Assembly: GCF_901827205.1 (NCBI RefSeq)
Contig: NZ_LR594675.1
Coordinates: 248,001 to 312,000, forward strand
DNA from: Variovorax sp. PBS-H4
GTDB taxonomy: Bacteria; Pseudomonadota; Gammaproteobacteria; Burkholderiales; Burkholderiaceae_C
Length of the DNA: 64,000 bases
Direction: 5' to 3'
Positions 1 through 8,652 of this stretch are shown in pieces. The notes under the pieces were generated by a model. That model worked only from the letters and a program-made list of their open reading frames with translations. It was not told where the DNA came from and searched no databases. The position numbers and the translations under genes were made by a program. Each line of letters begins with the position of its first letter. Positions within the stretch are counted from its first letter, which is position 1.

Positions 1-756
1 GGACATGTAGCCCAGCGGGTTCGCCACCACCCTGCAACCGTCCTTCACATAGTCGAAGGCGCAATGCAGATGGCCGTGCAGCCACAGGTCGGCGAGGGGC
101 AGCAATTCGTCCAGCGAGTTGCAGAAGCCTGCGGTGCCTGGGCTCAGTCCATAACGGGGGTCGGCGCTGGCGAGCGTCGGCGCAAAGTGCGTGACGGCCA
201 CTGTCGGCCCGTCAAATTCCTGTGCCAGTGCGTGACGCAGCCAGGCTTGGCAGGTGAGTGAGTGCTCTCTCATCGACTCGGCGAGAAAGATCTCGCCGGC
301 CCGTATCGTCCCTGTTTTCTCCAGGTAGAAGTTGGCAGCGCGCATGGCTTTGCCGCGTTTCTTGAGTGCCTCGCTCATGCTGTCGCCGTGCTGGACCAGC
401 GCGTCGAAATCGGCCCACAAGGTGGTGCCGATGAACCGAACCCCATCGATCACGCGACTCTCACGCTCGAGCCACTGGATCTCCAGTGCTTCGCACTGCG
501 CGCGCAGGCGTTCATGGGTTTGATCGAAATCGGCGCTGTCGTACTCGTGGTTGCCGGGCACGTAGAACACCGGCACCGGCCAGCCATGCCGCGGTGAAAA
601 ACGCGTAAGCCCGAAGTCGGGTTCGAGCAAGCGAGACCCCGACTGATAAGACCCCACGTCGCCGGCGAGGATCAGCAGATCGGCGCCGGGCGCCGGGGCA
701 ACCCGGAATTGGGGATGCGTCTCCAGATGCAGATCCGAGAGCAGCTGAAGCTTCAT
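1..756 (-). CDS. Metallophosphoesterase, 3' end beyond the window
   Basis: The reading frame is open from an ATG at 756 down to base 1 (252 codons) with no stop, so the gene runs off the left edge. The N-terminus MKLQLLSDLHLE carries the D-x-H metal motif of calcineurin-like phosphoesterases. It is followed by LILAGDVG (GD motif), VPGNHEY (GNH[DE] motif) and, near the edge, a late HGHLH motif, so all visible metal-binding blocks of the family are present in order. The likely role is hydrolysis of a phosphomonoester or diester in the cytoplasm; no signal peptide is seen. The substrate cannot be deduced. It points away from the small gene at 880, leaving a shared promoter region of about 120 bp. 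Confidence 0.9.
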   Translation of the reverse strand, partial: MKLQLLSDLHLETHPQFRVAPAPGADLLILAGDVGSYQSGSRLLEPDFGLTRFSPRHGWPVPVFYVPGNHEYDSADFDQTHERLRAQCEALEIQWLERESRVIDGVRFIGTTLWADFDALVQHGDSMSEALKKRGKAMRAANFYLEKTGTIRAGEIFLAESMREHSLTCQAWLRHALAQEFDGPTVAVTHFAPTLASADPRYGLSPGTAGFCNSLDELLPLADLWLHGHLHCAFDYVKDGCRVVANPLGYMS

Positions 757-879
757 CGCTTGAGTCTAGGCGAATATCCCTATGCAAAAAGTGCATGAGA
801 CAGGCCTGGAAATACTGGGGAAAACCCTTAATCTTGATTTCATTACCACTCTACCGCGGCTTGTTTGGCCGCAAACGTC

Positions 880-1053
880 ATGTTCAGCCTTGTTGCCCAA
901 GTGGCACGCCTCTTTCGCTTCAACGCCCTCGAAGCTCCTTCGAGCCCTGCCGCTACCCTCATGGAAAGCGCCGACTCCCGCGCCGGCCTGGATGCCCATC
1001 ACGCCCAGGAACTGCGCGCTGCCGCCAGCGCCTGGCTGAGCGTCGTCCGCTAA
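880..1053 (+). CDS. Small conserved-looking protein, 57 aa
   Basis: An ATG at 880 opens a 57-codon frame with the strong G/C third-position bias of real genes here. The product starts with a hydrophobic/basic stretch (MFSLVAQVARLFRF) and ends in an amphipathic helix (AQELRAAASAWLSVVR). The last 4 bases overlap the end of the convergent LysR gene. A TTG five codons upstream (865) is an alternative start. I recall similar short proteins in Comamonadaceae but know of no function. Confidence is moderate because short GC-rich frames can be spurious. Confidence 0.55.
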   Translation: MFSLVAQVARLFRFNALEAPSSPAATLMESADSRAGLDAHHAQELRAAASAWLSVVR

Positions 1054-2024
1054 GCCGGTCCTCCCGGTGCGCCGGCGAAGGCTGCCCTTGCCGAGCGCAG
1101 CAGCGCCTGCCGCAACCAGCCATGAGCATGCCCATGCTGCGCCCGCCGATGCCAGATGGCGTCCACGTGCACCAGTGGCTGCTGAAAGGGCAACTCCTGC
1201 AGCACGAACTGCTCGTCGATGCCCGTGACCTTGACGAAATGGCGGGGCAATACCGTTAGAAGGTCCGAACTGGCGACCACGCGGCCGGCCGTAAAAAATT
1301 GGTTGACAGTCGCCACGATGCGGCGCTCCCGCCCAAGCGCACCGAGGGTCTGGTCGATGAAGCCGTAGGGCCGGCCCGAGAAGCTCACCAGCAGGTGCCG
1401 CGCGGCGCAGAACGCATCGAGCGTCAGCGGCTGCTCGGCCAGCGGGTGGCCGCGCCGCATCACACACACGTATTCGCCTACGTAAAGCCGCTGTGTATCG
1501 AAAGGCAGCAGGGCGGCGTCGGACTGCCCGCGCGCGGCCAAGTTGGCGATCACTGCCGGGAAATAGCCGATGGCCATGTCCACTTCCTCGCTCTCCAGCA
1601 GGCGGCGGGGGTCGCGGGTGGTCAGTGGAAGGACCCGCAGCGAGATGGCAGGTGCTTCTTTCTCGACGATCTTGATCAGCCCGGGAATCAGTTCCGCCGC
1701 AGTGGCATCGGCCATGGCGAGCACAAAGGTGTCGTCGGCGACAGCGGCGTCGAATTCGCCGGGGGCGAGCGTGTGCTGCAGTTGCCGCAATGCGCCGCGC
1801 ACCGTCGGCCACAGTGCCAGGGCGCGGGGCGTGGGCTCGACGCCGGCGCCCGAGCGGCGCACCAGTTCGTCCCCCAGAGTTTCACGCAGGCGCCGCAGCG
1901 CGTTGCTCACGGCGGGCTGGGTGATCGAGAGATTGCGTGCGGCACGTGTGAGATTGCGCTCCGCCATGACCTCGTCGAAAACGCGCAGGAGGTTCAGGTC
2001 CAGTGTGCGAAAGTTGACGTCCAT
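1050..2024 (-). CDS. LysR-family transcriptional regulator
   Basis: 324-aa protein with the typical LysR layout. A winged helix-turn-helix lies at residues about 8-67 (LNLLRVFDEVMAERNLTRAA, then SITQPAVSNALRRLR), and an effector-binding PBP2-type domain follows from about residue 95. The DNLLRVF-like start is typical of the NodD/LeuO-like subgroup. The start at 2024 is followed directly by MDVNFRTLDLN. A perfect palindrome, CATAAG-C-CTTATG, overlaps this start codon and could be an autoregulatory site. The gene is divergent from the 168-aa membrane protein at 2132, a classical regulator-target arrangement, but the ligand is unknown. Confidence 0.92.
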   Translation of the reverse strand: MDVNFRTLDLNLLRVFDEVMAERNLTRAARNLSITQPAVSNALRRLRETLGDELVRRSGAGVEPTPRALALWPTVRGALRQLQHTLAPGEFDAAVADDTFVLAMADATAAELIPGLIKIVEKEAPAISLRVLPLTTRDPRRLLESEEVDMAIGYFPAVIANLAARGQSDAALLPFDTQRLYVGEYVCVMRRGHPLAEQPLTLDAFCAARHLLVSFSGRPYGFIDQTLGALGRERRIVATVNQFFTAGRVVASSDLLTVLPRHFVKVTGIDEQFVLQELPFQQPLVHVDAIWHRRAQHGHAHGWLRQALLRSARAAFAGAPGGPA

Positions 2025-2034
2025 AAGCCTTATG
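2022..2034. promoter_or_regulatory. Palindrome overlapping the LysR start, possible operator
   Basis: CATAAG-C-CTTATG is a perfect inverted repeat with a one-base centre in the divergent region between the LysR gene and the membrane protein. Its left arm contains the LysR start codon. The fit to a LysR T-N11-A box is inferred only. Confidence 0.35.
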
Positions 2035-2131
2035 AATGATAGACATCATGAAGCTAAAGTGGAAAAGCACTAGGGAAACCACTAATATCACTGCATCGGT
2101 ATCAGCTATCAGTCCTAGGAGGGACCTCATC

Positions 2132-2638
2132 ATGACCAGCTTTGTCCACGTTGAACAACCGGCCAATCACCCGGGCGTTGCCCGCGCTGAAGCCGTCATC
2201 GATCACATTCGCGCTGCCCGTCGCAGCTTTGACGGTGCCCGCGGCTTGGCGGCCCTGCTGCTGGCGGCCATCGTCGCCTCGCTGCTCGTCGTTGCCGACT
2301 CGCTCATCTCCACCTGGAACGACGGCGGGTTGCTCGTCGCCTGGCTCGTCTTGTGGGGCGTTGGTTTTGCAGCACTCGCCTTCTTCGCCGGTACCGCCCG
2401 CCGCGTAGCCATTCGCGCAGTGACGGCAGTTCGCACATCGGCGCGCCGCGTGGCCGCCGCCCGTGCCGATGAGCAGTTCCTGGCTTATGCCAAGCAGGAC
2501 CCGCGCATTCTTCTCGACCTGCAGGCGATCAGCACGCGCCAGGAAGCAGAAGCCGAAGCGGCAAAGTCCGGCAATGACGCCAGCGTGCCGACGCTGCACT
2601 CCGCGCTGCGCCGCGTGAACCTCGGCCAGCACTACTGA
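2132..2638 (+). CDS. Membrane protein of unknown function, 168 aa
   Basis: The ATG at 2132 is preceded by a strong ribosome binding site (aggaggg), which decides this start over upstream in-frame codons. Residues about 41-58 and 66-86 form two hydrophobic helices (GLAALLLAAIVASLLVVAD and LLVAWLVLWGVGFAALAF). They are followed by an Arg/Ala-rich cytoplasmic stretch and a charged tail with the motif LAYAKQDPRILLDLQA. The tail resembles small proteobacterial membrane proteins of unknown role that I cannot name. It is divergent from the LysR regulator and is followed by a strong terminator, so it is probably a single-gene unit. Confidence 0.85.
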   Translation: MTSFVHVEQPANHPGVARAEAVIDHIRAARRSFDGARGLAALLLAAIVASLLVVADSLISTWNDGGLLVAWLVLWGVGFAALAFFAGTARRVAIRAVTAVRTSARRVAAARADEQFLAYAKQDPRILLDLQAISTRQEAEAEAAKSGNDASVPTLHSALRRVNLGQHY

Positions 2639-2654
2639 TCTCGCTGCCGGGATG

Positions 2655-2686
2655 AAAAAAAGCCGCCCTCGGGCGGCTTTTTTTTT
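2655..2686. terminator. Bidirectional rho-independent terminator
   Basis: A7, then GCCGCCC-TC-GGGCGGC, then T9. The 7-bp GC stem with A/T tracts on both sides can end both the membrane-protein gene (stop at 2638) and pckG on the opposite strand (stop at 2700). Confidence 0.93.
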
Positions 2687-2699
2687 GGGGCGGGTGAGA

Positions 2700-4547
2700 T
2701 CAGGCAGCCAGCCGCTGCTCGATCGCAGCCTTGGTGGCCGGCAGTTCCTTTGGCAGGTGATGCGCCAGTTGCTGGAACAACTCCGCATGCAGCTTCAGCT
2801 CGGCCTGCCATGCGGCCTTGTCGATGTGGGTCACCGTGGCGAACTGCTCGGCGCTGAAATCCAGGCCGGACCAGTTGAGGTCTTCGTAGCGAGGGCTGAC
2901 GCCGAAAACGTGCTCGACGCCCTCGCCCTTGCCTTCGATGCGGTCGATCATCCACTTGAGCACGCGCATGTTCTCGCCATAACCGGGCCAGACGAACTTG
3001 CCGTCAGGGCCTTTGCGGAACCAGTTGGTCGTGTAGATCTTGGGCAGCCGCGCGCCCAGGGCCTCCAGCTTCTTGCCGAGGTCCAGCCAATGCTGGAAGT
3101 AGTCGCTCATGTTGTAGCCGGCGAAAGGCAGCATCGCGAACGGGTCGCGCCGCACCACGCCTTGCTGGCCGGCGGCGGCCGCGGTGGTCTCGGAGCCCAT
3201 GGTCGCGGCCATGTAGACGCCTTCGATCCAGTTGCGTGCCTCGGTCACCAGCGGCACGGTCGTGGAGCGGCGCCCACCGAAGATGAAGGCGTCGATCGCC
3301 ACGCCCTTGGGATCGTCCCAGGCTTCGTCCAGCGCCGGGTTGTTGGCAGCGGCGACCGTGAAGCGGGCGTTCGGATGCGAGGCCTTGGCGCCGGTCTCCT
3401 TCGCGATGGCGGGCGTCCAGTCCTTGCCCTGCCAGTCGATCGCGTGGGCCGGTGGCTCGCCCATGCCTTCCCACCAGACGTCGCCGTCGTCGGTCAGCGC
3501 CACGTTCGTGAAGATCACATCGCGGTCCAGGCTGGCCATGCAGTTCGGATTGGTCTGGACGTTGGTGCCGGGCGCAACGCCGAAGTAGCCGGCCTCCGGG
3601 TTGATGGCGCGCAGCTTGCCGTCGGCGCCGGGCTTGATCCAGGCGATGTCGTCGCCGATCGTCGTGACCTTCCATCCCTCGAAGCCGGCCGGTGGGATCA
3701 GCATCGCGAAGTTGGTCTTGCCGCAGGCGCTCGGGAAGGCCGCCGCCACATGGTATTTCTTGCCTTCGGGGTTCGTGACGCCAAGGATCAGCATGTGCTC
3801 TGCCAGCCAACCTTCATCGCGGCCCATGTTCGACGCGATGCGCAGGGCAAAGCACTTCTTGCCCAGCAGCGCATTGCCGCCGTAGCCCGACCCGTAGCTC
3901 CAGATTTCGCGGGTCTCCGGATAGTGGACGATGTACTTGGTCTTGTTGCAAGGCCAGGCCACGTCCTTTTCGCCGGGCTGCAGCGGCGCGCCGACGGTGT
4001 GAACGCAGGGCACGAATTCGCCCTCGGCGCCCAGCACGTCGTACACAGCCTTGCCCATGCGGGTCATGATCTTCATGTTGACTGCCACGTACGGGCTGTC
4101 CGACAGCTCGATGCCGATGTGCGCGATCGGCGAGCCCAGCGGACCCATGCTGAAGGGAACAACGTACATCGTGCGCCCCTTCATGCAGCCGTCGAACAGC
4201 GGCTGCAGCGTGGCGCGCATCTCGGCCGGCGCCAGCCAGTTGTTCGTGGGACCGGCGGCTTCCTTCTTCTCGGAGCAGATAAAGGTGCGGTCCTCGACGC
4301 GCGCGACGTCGCTTGGGTCGGAAGTCGCGAGAAAGGAGTTGGGCCGTTTCGCGGGGTTCAGCTTCTTGAAGGTGCCGGCGTCCACCAGCAACTGGCACAG
4401 GCGTTCATATTCTTCCTGGCTGCCATCGCACCAGTGGATGGCTTCGGGCTTGCACAGGGCGGCCATGTCCGCGACCCAGGCGACCAGCTTCGCGTTCTTG
4501 ACGTAGGCAGGTGCCTGTACCGCAAGTCCCTTCAATGGTGCGTTCAT
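2700..4547 (-). CDS. pckG: Phosphoenolpyruvate carboxykinase (GTP)
   Basis: 615 aa, the normal length for the GTP-dependent enzyme, which interconverts oxaloacetate + GTP and PEP + CO2 + GDP in gluconeogenesis. The P-loop kinase-1 motif FPSACGKTNFAM, the metal-binding stretch GDDIAWIKPG, the guanine-pocket region around FAGYNMSDYF and the PEP-site region near SYGSGYGGNALLGKKC are all present. This excludes the ATP-type enzyme. The start at 4547 has a good ribosome binding site (taggag) 6-7 nt upstream. The 180-nt leader before it holds an 8-bp inverted repeat (4632-4663). The gene ends at a shared terminator and stands downstream of, and in the same direction as, the 50-aa membrane peptide and the threonine ammonia-lyase. 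Confidence 0.97.
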   Translation of the reverse strand: MNAPLKGLAVQAPAYVKNAKLVAWVADMAALCKPEAIHWCDGSQEEYERLCQLLVDAGTFKKLNPAKRPNSFLATSDPSDVARVEDRTFICSEKKEAAGPTNNWLAPAEMRATLQPLFDGCMKGRTMYVVPFSMGPLGSPIAHIGIELSDSPYVAVNMKIMTRMGKAVYDVLGAEGEFVPCVHTVGAPLQPGEKDVAWPCNKTKYIVHYPETREIWSYGSGYGGNALLGKKCFALRIASNMGRDEGWLAEHMLILGVTNPEGKKYHVAAAFPSACGKTNFAMLIPPAGFEGWKVTTIGDDIAWIKPGADGKLRAINPEAGYFGVAPGTNVQTNPNCMASLDRDVIFTNVALTDDGDVWWEGMGEPPAHAIDWQGKDWTPAIAKETGAKASHPNARFTVAAANNPALDEAWDDPKGVAIDAFIFGGRRSTTVPLVTEARNWIEGVYMAATMGSETTAAAAGQQGVVRRDPFAMLPFAGYNMSDYFQHWLDLGKKLEALGARLPKIYTTNWFRKGPDGKFVWPGYGENMRVLKWMIDRIEGKGEGVEHVFGVSPRYEDLNWSGLDFSAEQFATVTHIDKAAWQAELKLHAELFQQLAHHLPKELPATKAAIEQRLAA

Positions 4548-4631
4548 AAAAAACTCCTAAGTTGAAAAATCGTCTTTTCGAACGGGACTGCGGCGCCAGG
4601 GCCAGCGAGGTCCGTTGGAGAAAACGTCTCA

Positions 4632-4663
4632 GTCTCGGGAGATCGGATCGGGCGGCCCGAGAC
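4632..4663. repeat. Inverted repeat in the pckG leader
   Basis: GTCTCGGG (4632-4639) and CCCGAGAC (4656-4663) are perfect 8-bp arms around a 16-nt spacer, about 85 nt before the pckG start. It could be an operator or a leader hairpin; nothing else supports a function. Confidence 0.4.
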
Positions 4664-4685
4664 GGGGCTCGCAATCCTTGGACAG

Positions 4686-4705
4686 GGACACCCGGCGGGG
4701 TGTCC
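4686..4705 (-). terminator. GC-rich hairpin after the small membrane gene
   Basis: GGACACCC-GGCG-GGGTGTCC is a perfect 8-bp stem with a 4-nt loop, located 20 nt past the stop of the 50-aa gene on the minus strand. There is no T-run, so termination is weak or the hairpin has another role. Confidence 0.4.
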
Positions 4706-4725
4706 GCCGGTGCCGCACCCGCGTG

Positions 4726-4878
4726 TCAGGCCATGTAGACGGCGATGGAGGCCAGCAAGAGCATCAGCACCCCGCCCGCCACGGGCAGCACCAGGGGCAT
4801 GAGGTGAACGATCGATTCGACCGCGTCGGACTCGACGGCGGCAGCCTTGGCCGGGTCGACAGGAGTGGGATTGGACAT
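4726..4878 (-). CDS. Small single-span membrane protein, 50 aa
   Basis: The ATG at 4878 is preceded by gaggaaca, an acceptable ribosome binding site. The 11-residue-longer frame start at 4911 lacks one. The product has a polar N-terminus (MSNPTPVDPAKAAAVESDAV) followed by a hydrophobic helix (LVLPVAGGVLMLLLASIAVY) near the C-terminus, so it should be a one-pass inner membrane peptide. It lies between the threonine ammonia-lyase and pckG genes in the same direction. Function unknown. Confidence 0.75.
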   Translation of the reverse strand: MSNPTPVDPAKAAAVESDAVESIVHLMPLVLPVAGGVLMLLLASIAVYMA

Positions 4879-4957
4879 GCTTGTTCCTCGGGTACGCAAA
4901 ACTGAGGCCATTTTACCGACTGACCCGTGTGCCGCGGTCTAGGGGCTTGCCAGACCC

Positions 4958-6157
4958 TCAGCGCTGCTCTTGCGCCTCGAAGCCGGCCGCGCGCAGGGCC
5001 TCGAGCACCGTGGTCAGGTGCGCGCGTCCGCGGGTTTGCAACACCAGCTCGATGTCGACGTTCTGTGCCGCCAGCAGAGTGAAGGCGCGCTGGTGGTGGA
5101 CCTCATCGACGTTAGCGCCCGCTTCCGCGACAGTGGCCGTGATCTGAGCCAAGGAACCCGGCACGTCGCGCGCGCTGACACGCACGCGTGCCAGCCGGCC
5201 GGCGCGCACCATGCCACGCTCGATGATTGCCGCCAGCAGCAGCGGATCGATGTTTCCACCCGAGAGCACCAGGCCGATCCGTTTGCCCTTGAAGCGCTCG
5301 GGATGCCGGATCAGCGCCGCCAGCCCGGCCGCACCCGCGCCTTCGACCAGCGTCTTTTCGATCTCGAGCAGCATCAGCACCGCCTGCTCGATGTCACCCT
5401 CGTCGACCAAAAGCAGATCGTTTACCTGCGCTTTGATGATGGCCTGCGTCAGCACGCCTGGCGTGCCGACGGCGATGCCTTCGGCGATGGTGCTCTGTCC
5501 TGACGGATGGTGCGTGCCCTGGACGGCGTTGACCATCGCCGGAAAGCGCCGGGTCTGGACGCCCACGATGTCGATCCCGGGGTTGCGGGCGCGCGCCGCG
5601 AGTGCGGTGCCGGCAATCAGGCCGCCGCCGCCGACCGAGATCACCAGCGTATCGAGCTGCGGCACCGCGGCCAGCATCTCGAGAGCGACGGTACCCTGGC
5701 CGGCGATGATCGCCTCGTCGTCATAGGGATGCACAAAGGCTAGGCCTTCCTGCTCCGCGAGCGCCAAGGCGTGGGCCCGCGCTGCGTCCAGCGTGTCGCC
5801 GTGCAGCACCACCTCGGCCCCGAAACCGCGGGTTCGTTCGATCTTCACGCCTGGCGTGAAGCGGGGCATGACGATCAATGCCTGCAAACCGAGACGCTGG
5901 GCATGGTAGGCCACCCCTTGGGCGTGGTTGCCTGCAGACATCGCGATCACGCCCCGGACGCCCTTTTCAGACAGGTCGACCAGCTTGTTGCAGGCGCCGC
6001 GCTCCTTGAAGGAGGCAGTGAACTGCAGGTTCTCGAACTTGAGGAAAACCTGCGCCCCGACGATCTCCGAAAGCGTGCGCGATTCCACGCAGGGCGTATC
6101 GAGCACCTGACCTTGCAGGCGCTCGGCAGCGCGCTCGATGTCGTCGATTCCAATCAT
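4958..6157 (-). CDS. ilvA: Threonine ammonia-lyase with ACT domain
   Basis: 399 aa. The PLP-lysine motif TASFKERGACNKL lies at about residues 50-62 and the phosphate-binding glycine loop SVGGGGLIAG about 120 residues later, both diagnostic of fold-type II threonine/serine dehydratases. The enzyme converts threonine to 2-oxobutyrate and ammonia. A single C-terminal ACT-like domain (from about residue 325, RVRVSARDVPGSLAQ) and the ~400-residue length fit the TdcB/short IlvA class rather than the 500-residue biosynthetic IlvA with two ACT-like modules. Start choice: MIGIDDIERA at 6157; in-frame ATGs at 6166 and 6187 are possible. It is divergent from the AAA ATPase gene, about 130 bp apart. Confidence 0.9.
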   Translation of the reverse strand: MIGIDDIERAAERLQGQVLDTPCVESRTLSEIVGAQVFLKFENLQFTASFKERGACNKLVDLSEKGVRGVIAMSAGNHAQGVAYHAQRLGLQALIVMPRFTPGVKIERTRGFGAEVVLHGDTLDAARAHALALAEQEGLAFVHPYDDEAIIAGQGTVALEMLAAVPQLDTLVISVGGGGLIAGTALAARARNPGIDIVGVQTRRFPAMVNAVQGTHHPSGQSTIAEGIAVGTPGVLTQAIIKAQVNDLLLVDEGDIEQAVLMLLEIEKTLVEGAGAAGLAALIRHPERFKGKRIGLVLSGGNIDPLLLAAIIERGMVRAGRLARVRVSARDVPGSLAQITATVAEAGANVDEVHHQRAFTLLAAQNVDIELVLQTRGRAHLTTVLEALRAAGFEAQEQR

Positions 6158-6285
6158 GGGCGGCATTGTGGGACGGAATCGCAACATCGGGGTTTTTACG
6201 GTGCCCGAGGCTTCCCGAAGCCAAAACTCTGCGCTATGGTCGCGATCAGTTTCCGATTCTGATTCTCCTAGCTGGAGGTTGCTCG

Positions 6286-8607
6286 ATGGTCAAGCGTTCC
6301 GGTGCCGATGTCGTGGCTGCGGCTTCCCGCGGTCATGCATTGCCGTCGCCTGGACTCAAGGAAGCCCCGGTGCTCGAGCTCATGTGCTCGCACTTCGTGC
6401 TCACCCTGGCGGCCAAGCAGGGTCCGCGCTTCAACGTGCGGCGCGACCTCAACGGCCTGCTCTCTCTGACGGGCCGTCACCTGGTCTGGCCTTTGGCCGT
6501 GCTGCAACGCCTGCGCGAGTTCCTCGGCCGGCGCTGCGCCGGCAACGAAGTCTGGAAGGGTGTCGAAGACTTCGATGGCCGCACGCTGCTGGAGCGTCAC
6601 GGCGTCTGGCGCGGGCCCTACGAAGAGGGCACGCTCTTCTTTTATCTCGATGAGTACGCCAAGGACCAGCCGAAGGATCTGCTCTCGGTGCTTTCGGCCA
6701 CGCGCGATTGGCTCACCCATGCGCTGCGCAAGCAGTCGACCCTGGTCGAGAAGAACATCGACGCCCTGGCAGGCCTGTTGCAGCTCAACAAGGCCGAACG
6801 CGCGCTCCTGCTCTATGGCACGCTCGCGCGCTACCAGCGCGACCTGCGCTCGTTGCTGGTCGAGTTCAAGGTCAACAATGCGCCGGAGGCCTACGCCGCG
6901 ATCGCCGAGGTCGCGGGCGTCGACGCCGGCGATGTCGGCGAGGCGTTGCGCGCCGGCTCGCGCCTGGAGCGCATCGGGTTGGTCGAGAACCTGATCTCCG
7001 AGCACAACATCACCGACCTGGCCGACCTCATGAAGGTCAGCGAGAAGCTGCCGCCGGTGCTGATGCGCGAATATCGCGACCACAACGAGCTGATGGCCGT
7101 GTTCACACGGCCCTCCGCCAAGAGTGCGCTCGTGGTGCAGGACTTCAGCTTCGTCCAGGAGGATGCGCAGATGCTCATCACCCTGCTCTCTGCTGCAGTC
7201 GCGCGCAAGGAGCCGGGCGTGAATGTGCTCCTTTACGGGCCGCCCGGGACCGGCAAGACGGAGCTTGCGAAGGTTGTGGCGCAGGCCGCCGGCCTGGAGC
7301 TGTTCGAGGTCGAGTACGCTGACCGCGACGGCAACTCGCTCTCGGGCCGCGATCGCTACCGCTCGCTGCAGATCGCGCAGGTCTTCCTCAAAGGGAGCGC
7401 GCAGGCGGCATTGCTGTTCGACGAGGTCGAGGACGTGTTCCCGCCGATCAGCACCGAGGCGGCGCAGCTCATGGCGCGCGCCGAGCAGATTCCCGCATCC
7501 GCCAGCGGCAGCGTCAGCGGCAAGGCCTGGGTCAACCAGATCCTCGAATCGAACGCGGTGCCCACGATCTGGGTGACCAACCGCATCGAGCAGATCGACC
7601 CCGCCTTCAGGCGCCGCTTCGCCTACCACCTCGAGCTCAAGTCGCCGCCGCCCGGTGCGCGCGAGCAAGTGGTGCGCAAGACGCTCGAGGGCGTGGCCGT
7701 GTCCGATGCCTTTGCAGCAAAACTGGCGGCGCGCAAGGGCCTTACGCCGGCGCAGATCCGCACGGCGGTGCGCTTTGCGGGTCTGGCCATGTCGTCAGGG
7801 ACTTCCATGGAAAGCCTGATCGAACGCCAGCTGCGCAATGCCGACCTGGCACTCGGCACGCAGGGCGGCCTGGGCACGCGCCGCAGCGTGACCACTTACG
7901 ACCTGGACATGCTCAACGTCGAGAGCCGCTTCGAGATCCCGCGCATCGTCGAGGCGCTCAAGGTGCGCGGCCACGGCACGCTCTGCTTCTATGGCGCGCC
8001 CGGCACCGGCAAGACCGCGCTGGCCGAGCACATGGCGCGGGCCATCGGCCGGCCGCTGATCATCAAGCAGGCGAGCGACCTCATGAGCAAGTACGTCGGC
8101 GAGACCGAGCAGAACATGGCCGCCATGTTCAAGGAGGCCGAGGCCGAAGAGGCCGTCCTCCTGCTCGACGAGGCGGACAGCTTCCTGCAGGACCGCCGCG
8201 GCGCGCAGCGCACCTACGAAGTGACCGAGGTCAACGAGATGCTTCAGGGGATGGAGCGTTTCGGTGGCATCTTCGTCTGCACCACCAACCTGCTCGATCG
8301 ATTGGACCAAGCCGCATTGCGGCGCTTTACCTTCAAGATCAAGTTCATGCCGCTGACGCCGCTGCAGCGCGAGCGCATGTTCTTGATCGAGGCGCTGGAC
8401 GGCGACGCTGCCGGCCTCACCAGCGAACGGCAACAGCGACTGGCCCGGCTGCCGCAGCTGTGCCCCGGCGACTTCGCGGCCGTCAAACGCCAGACCGATA
8501 TCCTCGGGGTTGCCTTTTCGGCAGACGAGTTCCTCGACCAGCTCGAAGCCGAACACCGCATCAAGCCGGAGGTGCGCGAATCGCGCAGCATGGGCTTCGT
8601 TCACTAG
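6286..8607 (+). CDS. Protein with two AAA+ ATPase modules
   Basis: 773 aa from an ATG at 6286 with ribosome binding site ggagg; longer frames starting at 6166 lack one. Residues about 1-300 form an N-terminal region I do not recognise. Two AAA modules follow: Walker A GPPGTGKTELAK near residue 318 with Walker B LLFDEVEDVF near 376, and Walker A GAPGTGKTALAE near 570 with Walker B LLLDEADSFL near 625. Both retain the acidic catalytic pair. No protease zinc motif is present, so it is not FtsH-like. It is probably an ATP-driven remodelling or unfolding factor, but its substrate is unknown. It is followed 45 bp later by the first S41-type lipoprotein gene, which suggests possible co-transcription. 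Confidence 0.88.
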   Translation: MVKRSGADVVAAASRGHALPSPGLKEAPVLELMCSHFVLTLAAKQGPRFNVRRDLNGLLSLTGRHLVWPLAVLQRLREFLGRRCAGNEVWKGVEDFDGRTLLERHGVWRGPYEEGTLFFYLDEYAKDQPKDLLSVLSATRDWLTHALRKQSTLVEKNIDALAGLLQLNKAERALLLYGTLARYQRDLRSLLVEFKVNNAPEAYAAIAEVAGVDAGDVGEALRAGSRLERIGLVENLISEHNITDLADLMKVSEKLPPVLMREYRDHNELMAVFTRPSAKSALVVQDFSFVQEDAQMLITLLSAAVARKEPGVNVLLYGPPGTGKTELAKVVAQAAGLELFEVEYADRDGNSLSGRDRYRSLQIAQVFLKGSAQAALLFDEVEDVFPPISTEAAQLMARAEQIPASASGSVSGKAWVNQILESNAVPTIWVTNRIEQIDPAFRRRFAYHLELKSPPPGAREQVVRKTLEGVAVSDAFAAKLAARKGLTPAQIRTAVRFAGLAMSSGTSMESLIERQLRNADLALGTQGGLGTRRSVTTYDLDMLNVESRFEIPRIVEALKVRGHGTLCFYGAPGTGKTALAEHMARAIGRPLIIKQASDLMSKYVGETEQNMAAMFKEAEAEEAVLLLDEADSFLQDRRGAQRTYEVTEVNEMLQGMERFGGIFVCTTNLLDRLDQAALRRFTFKIKFMPLTPLQRERMFLIEALDGDAAGLTSERQQRLARLPQLCPGDFAAVKRQTDILGVAFSADEFLDQLEAEHRIKPEVRESRSMGFVH

Positions 8608-8652
8608 GACTGCGACGGTCGCGCCGAGCGCCGGCGTGCGAGGGGAATCTTC

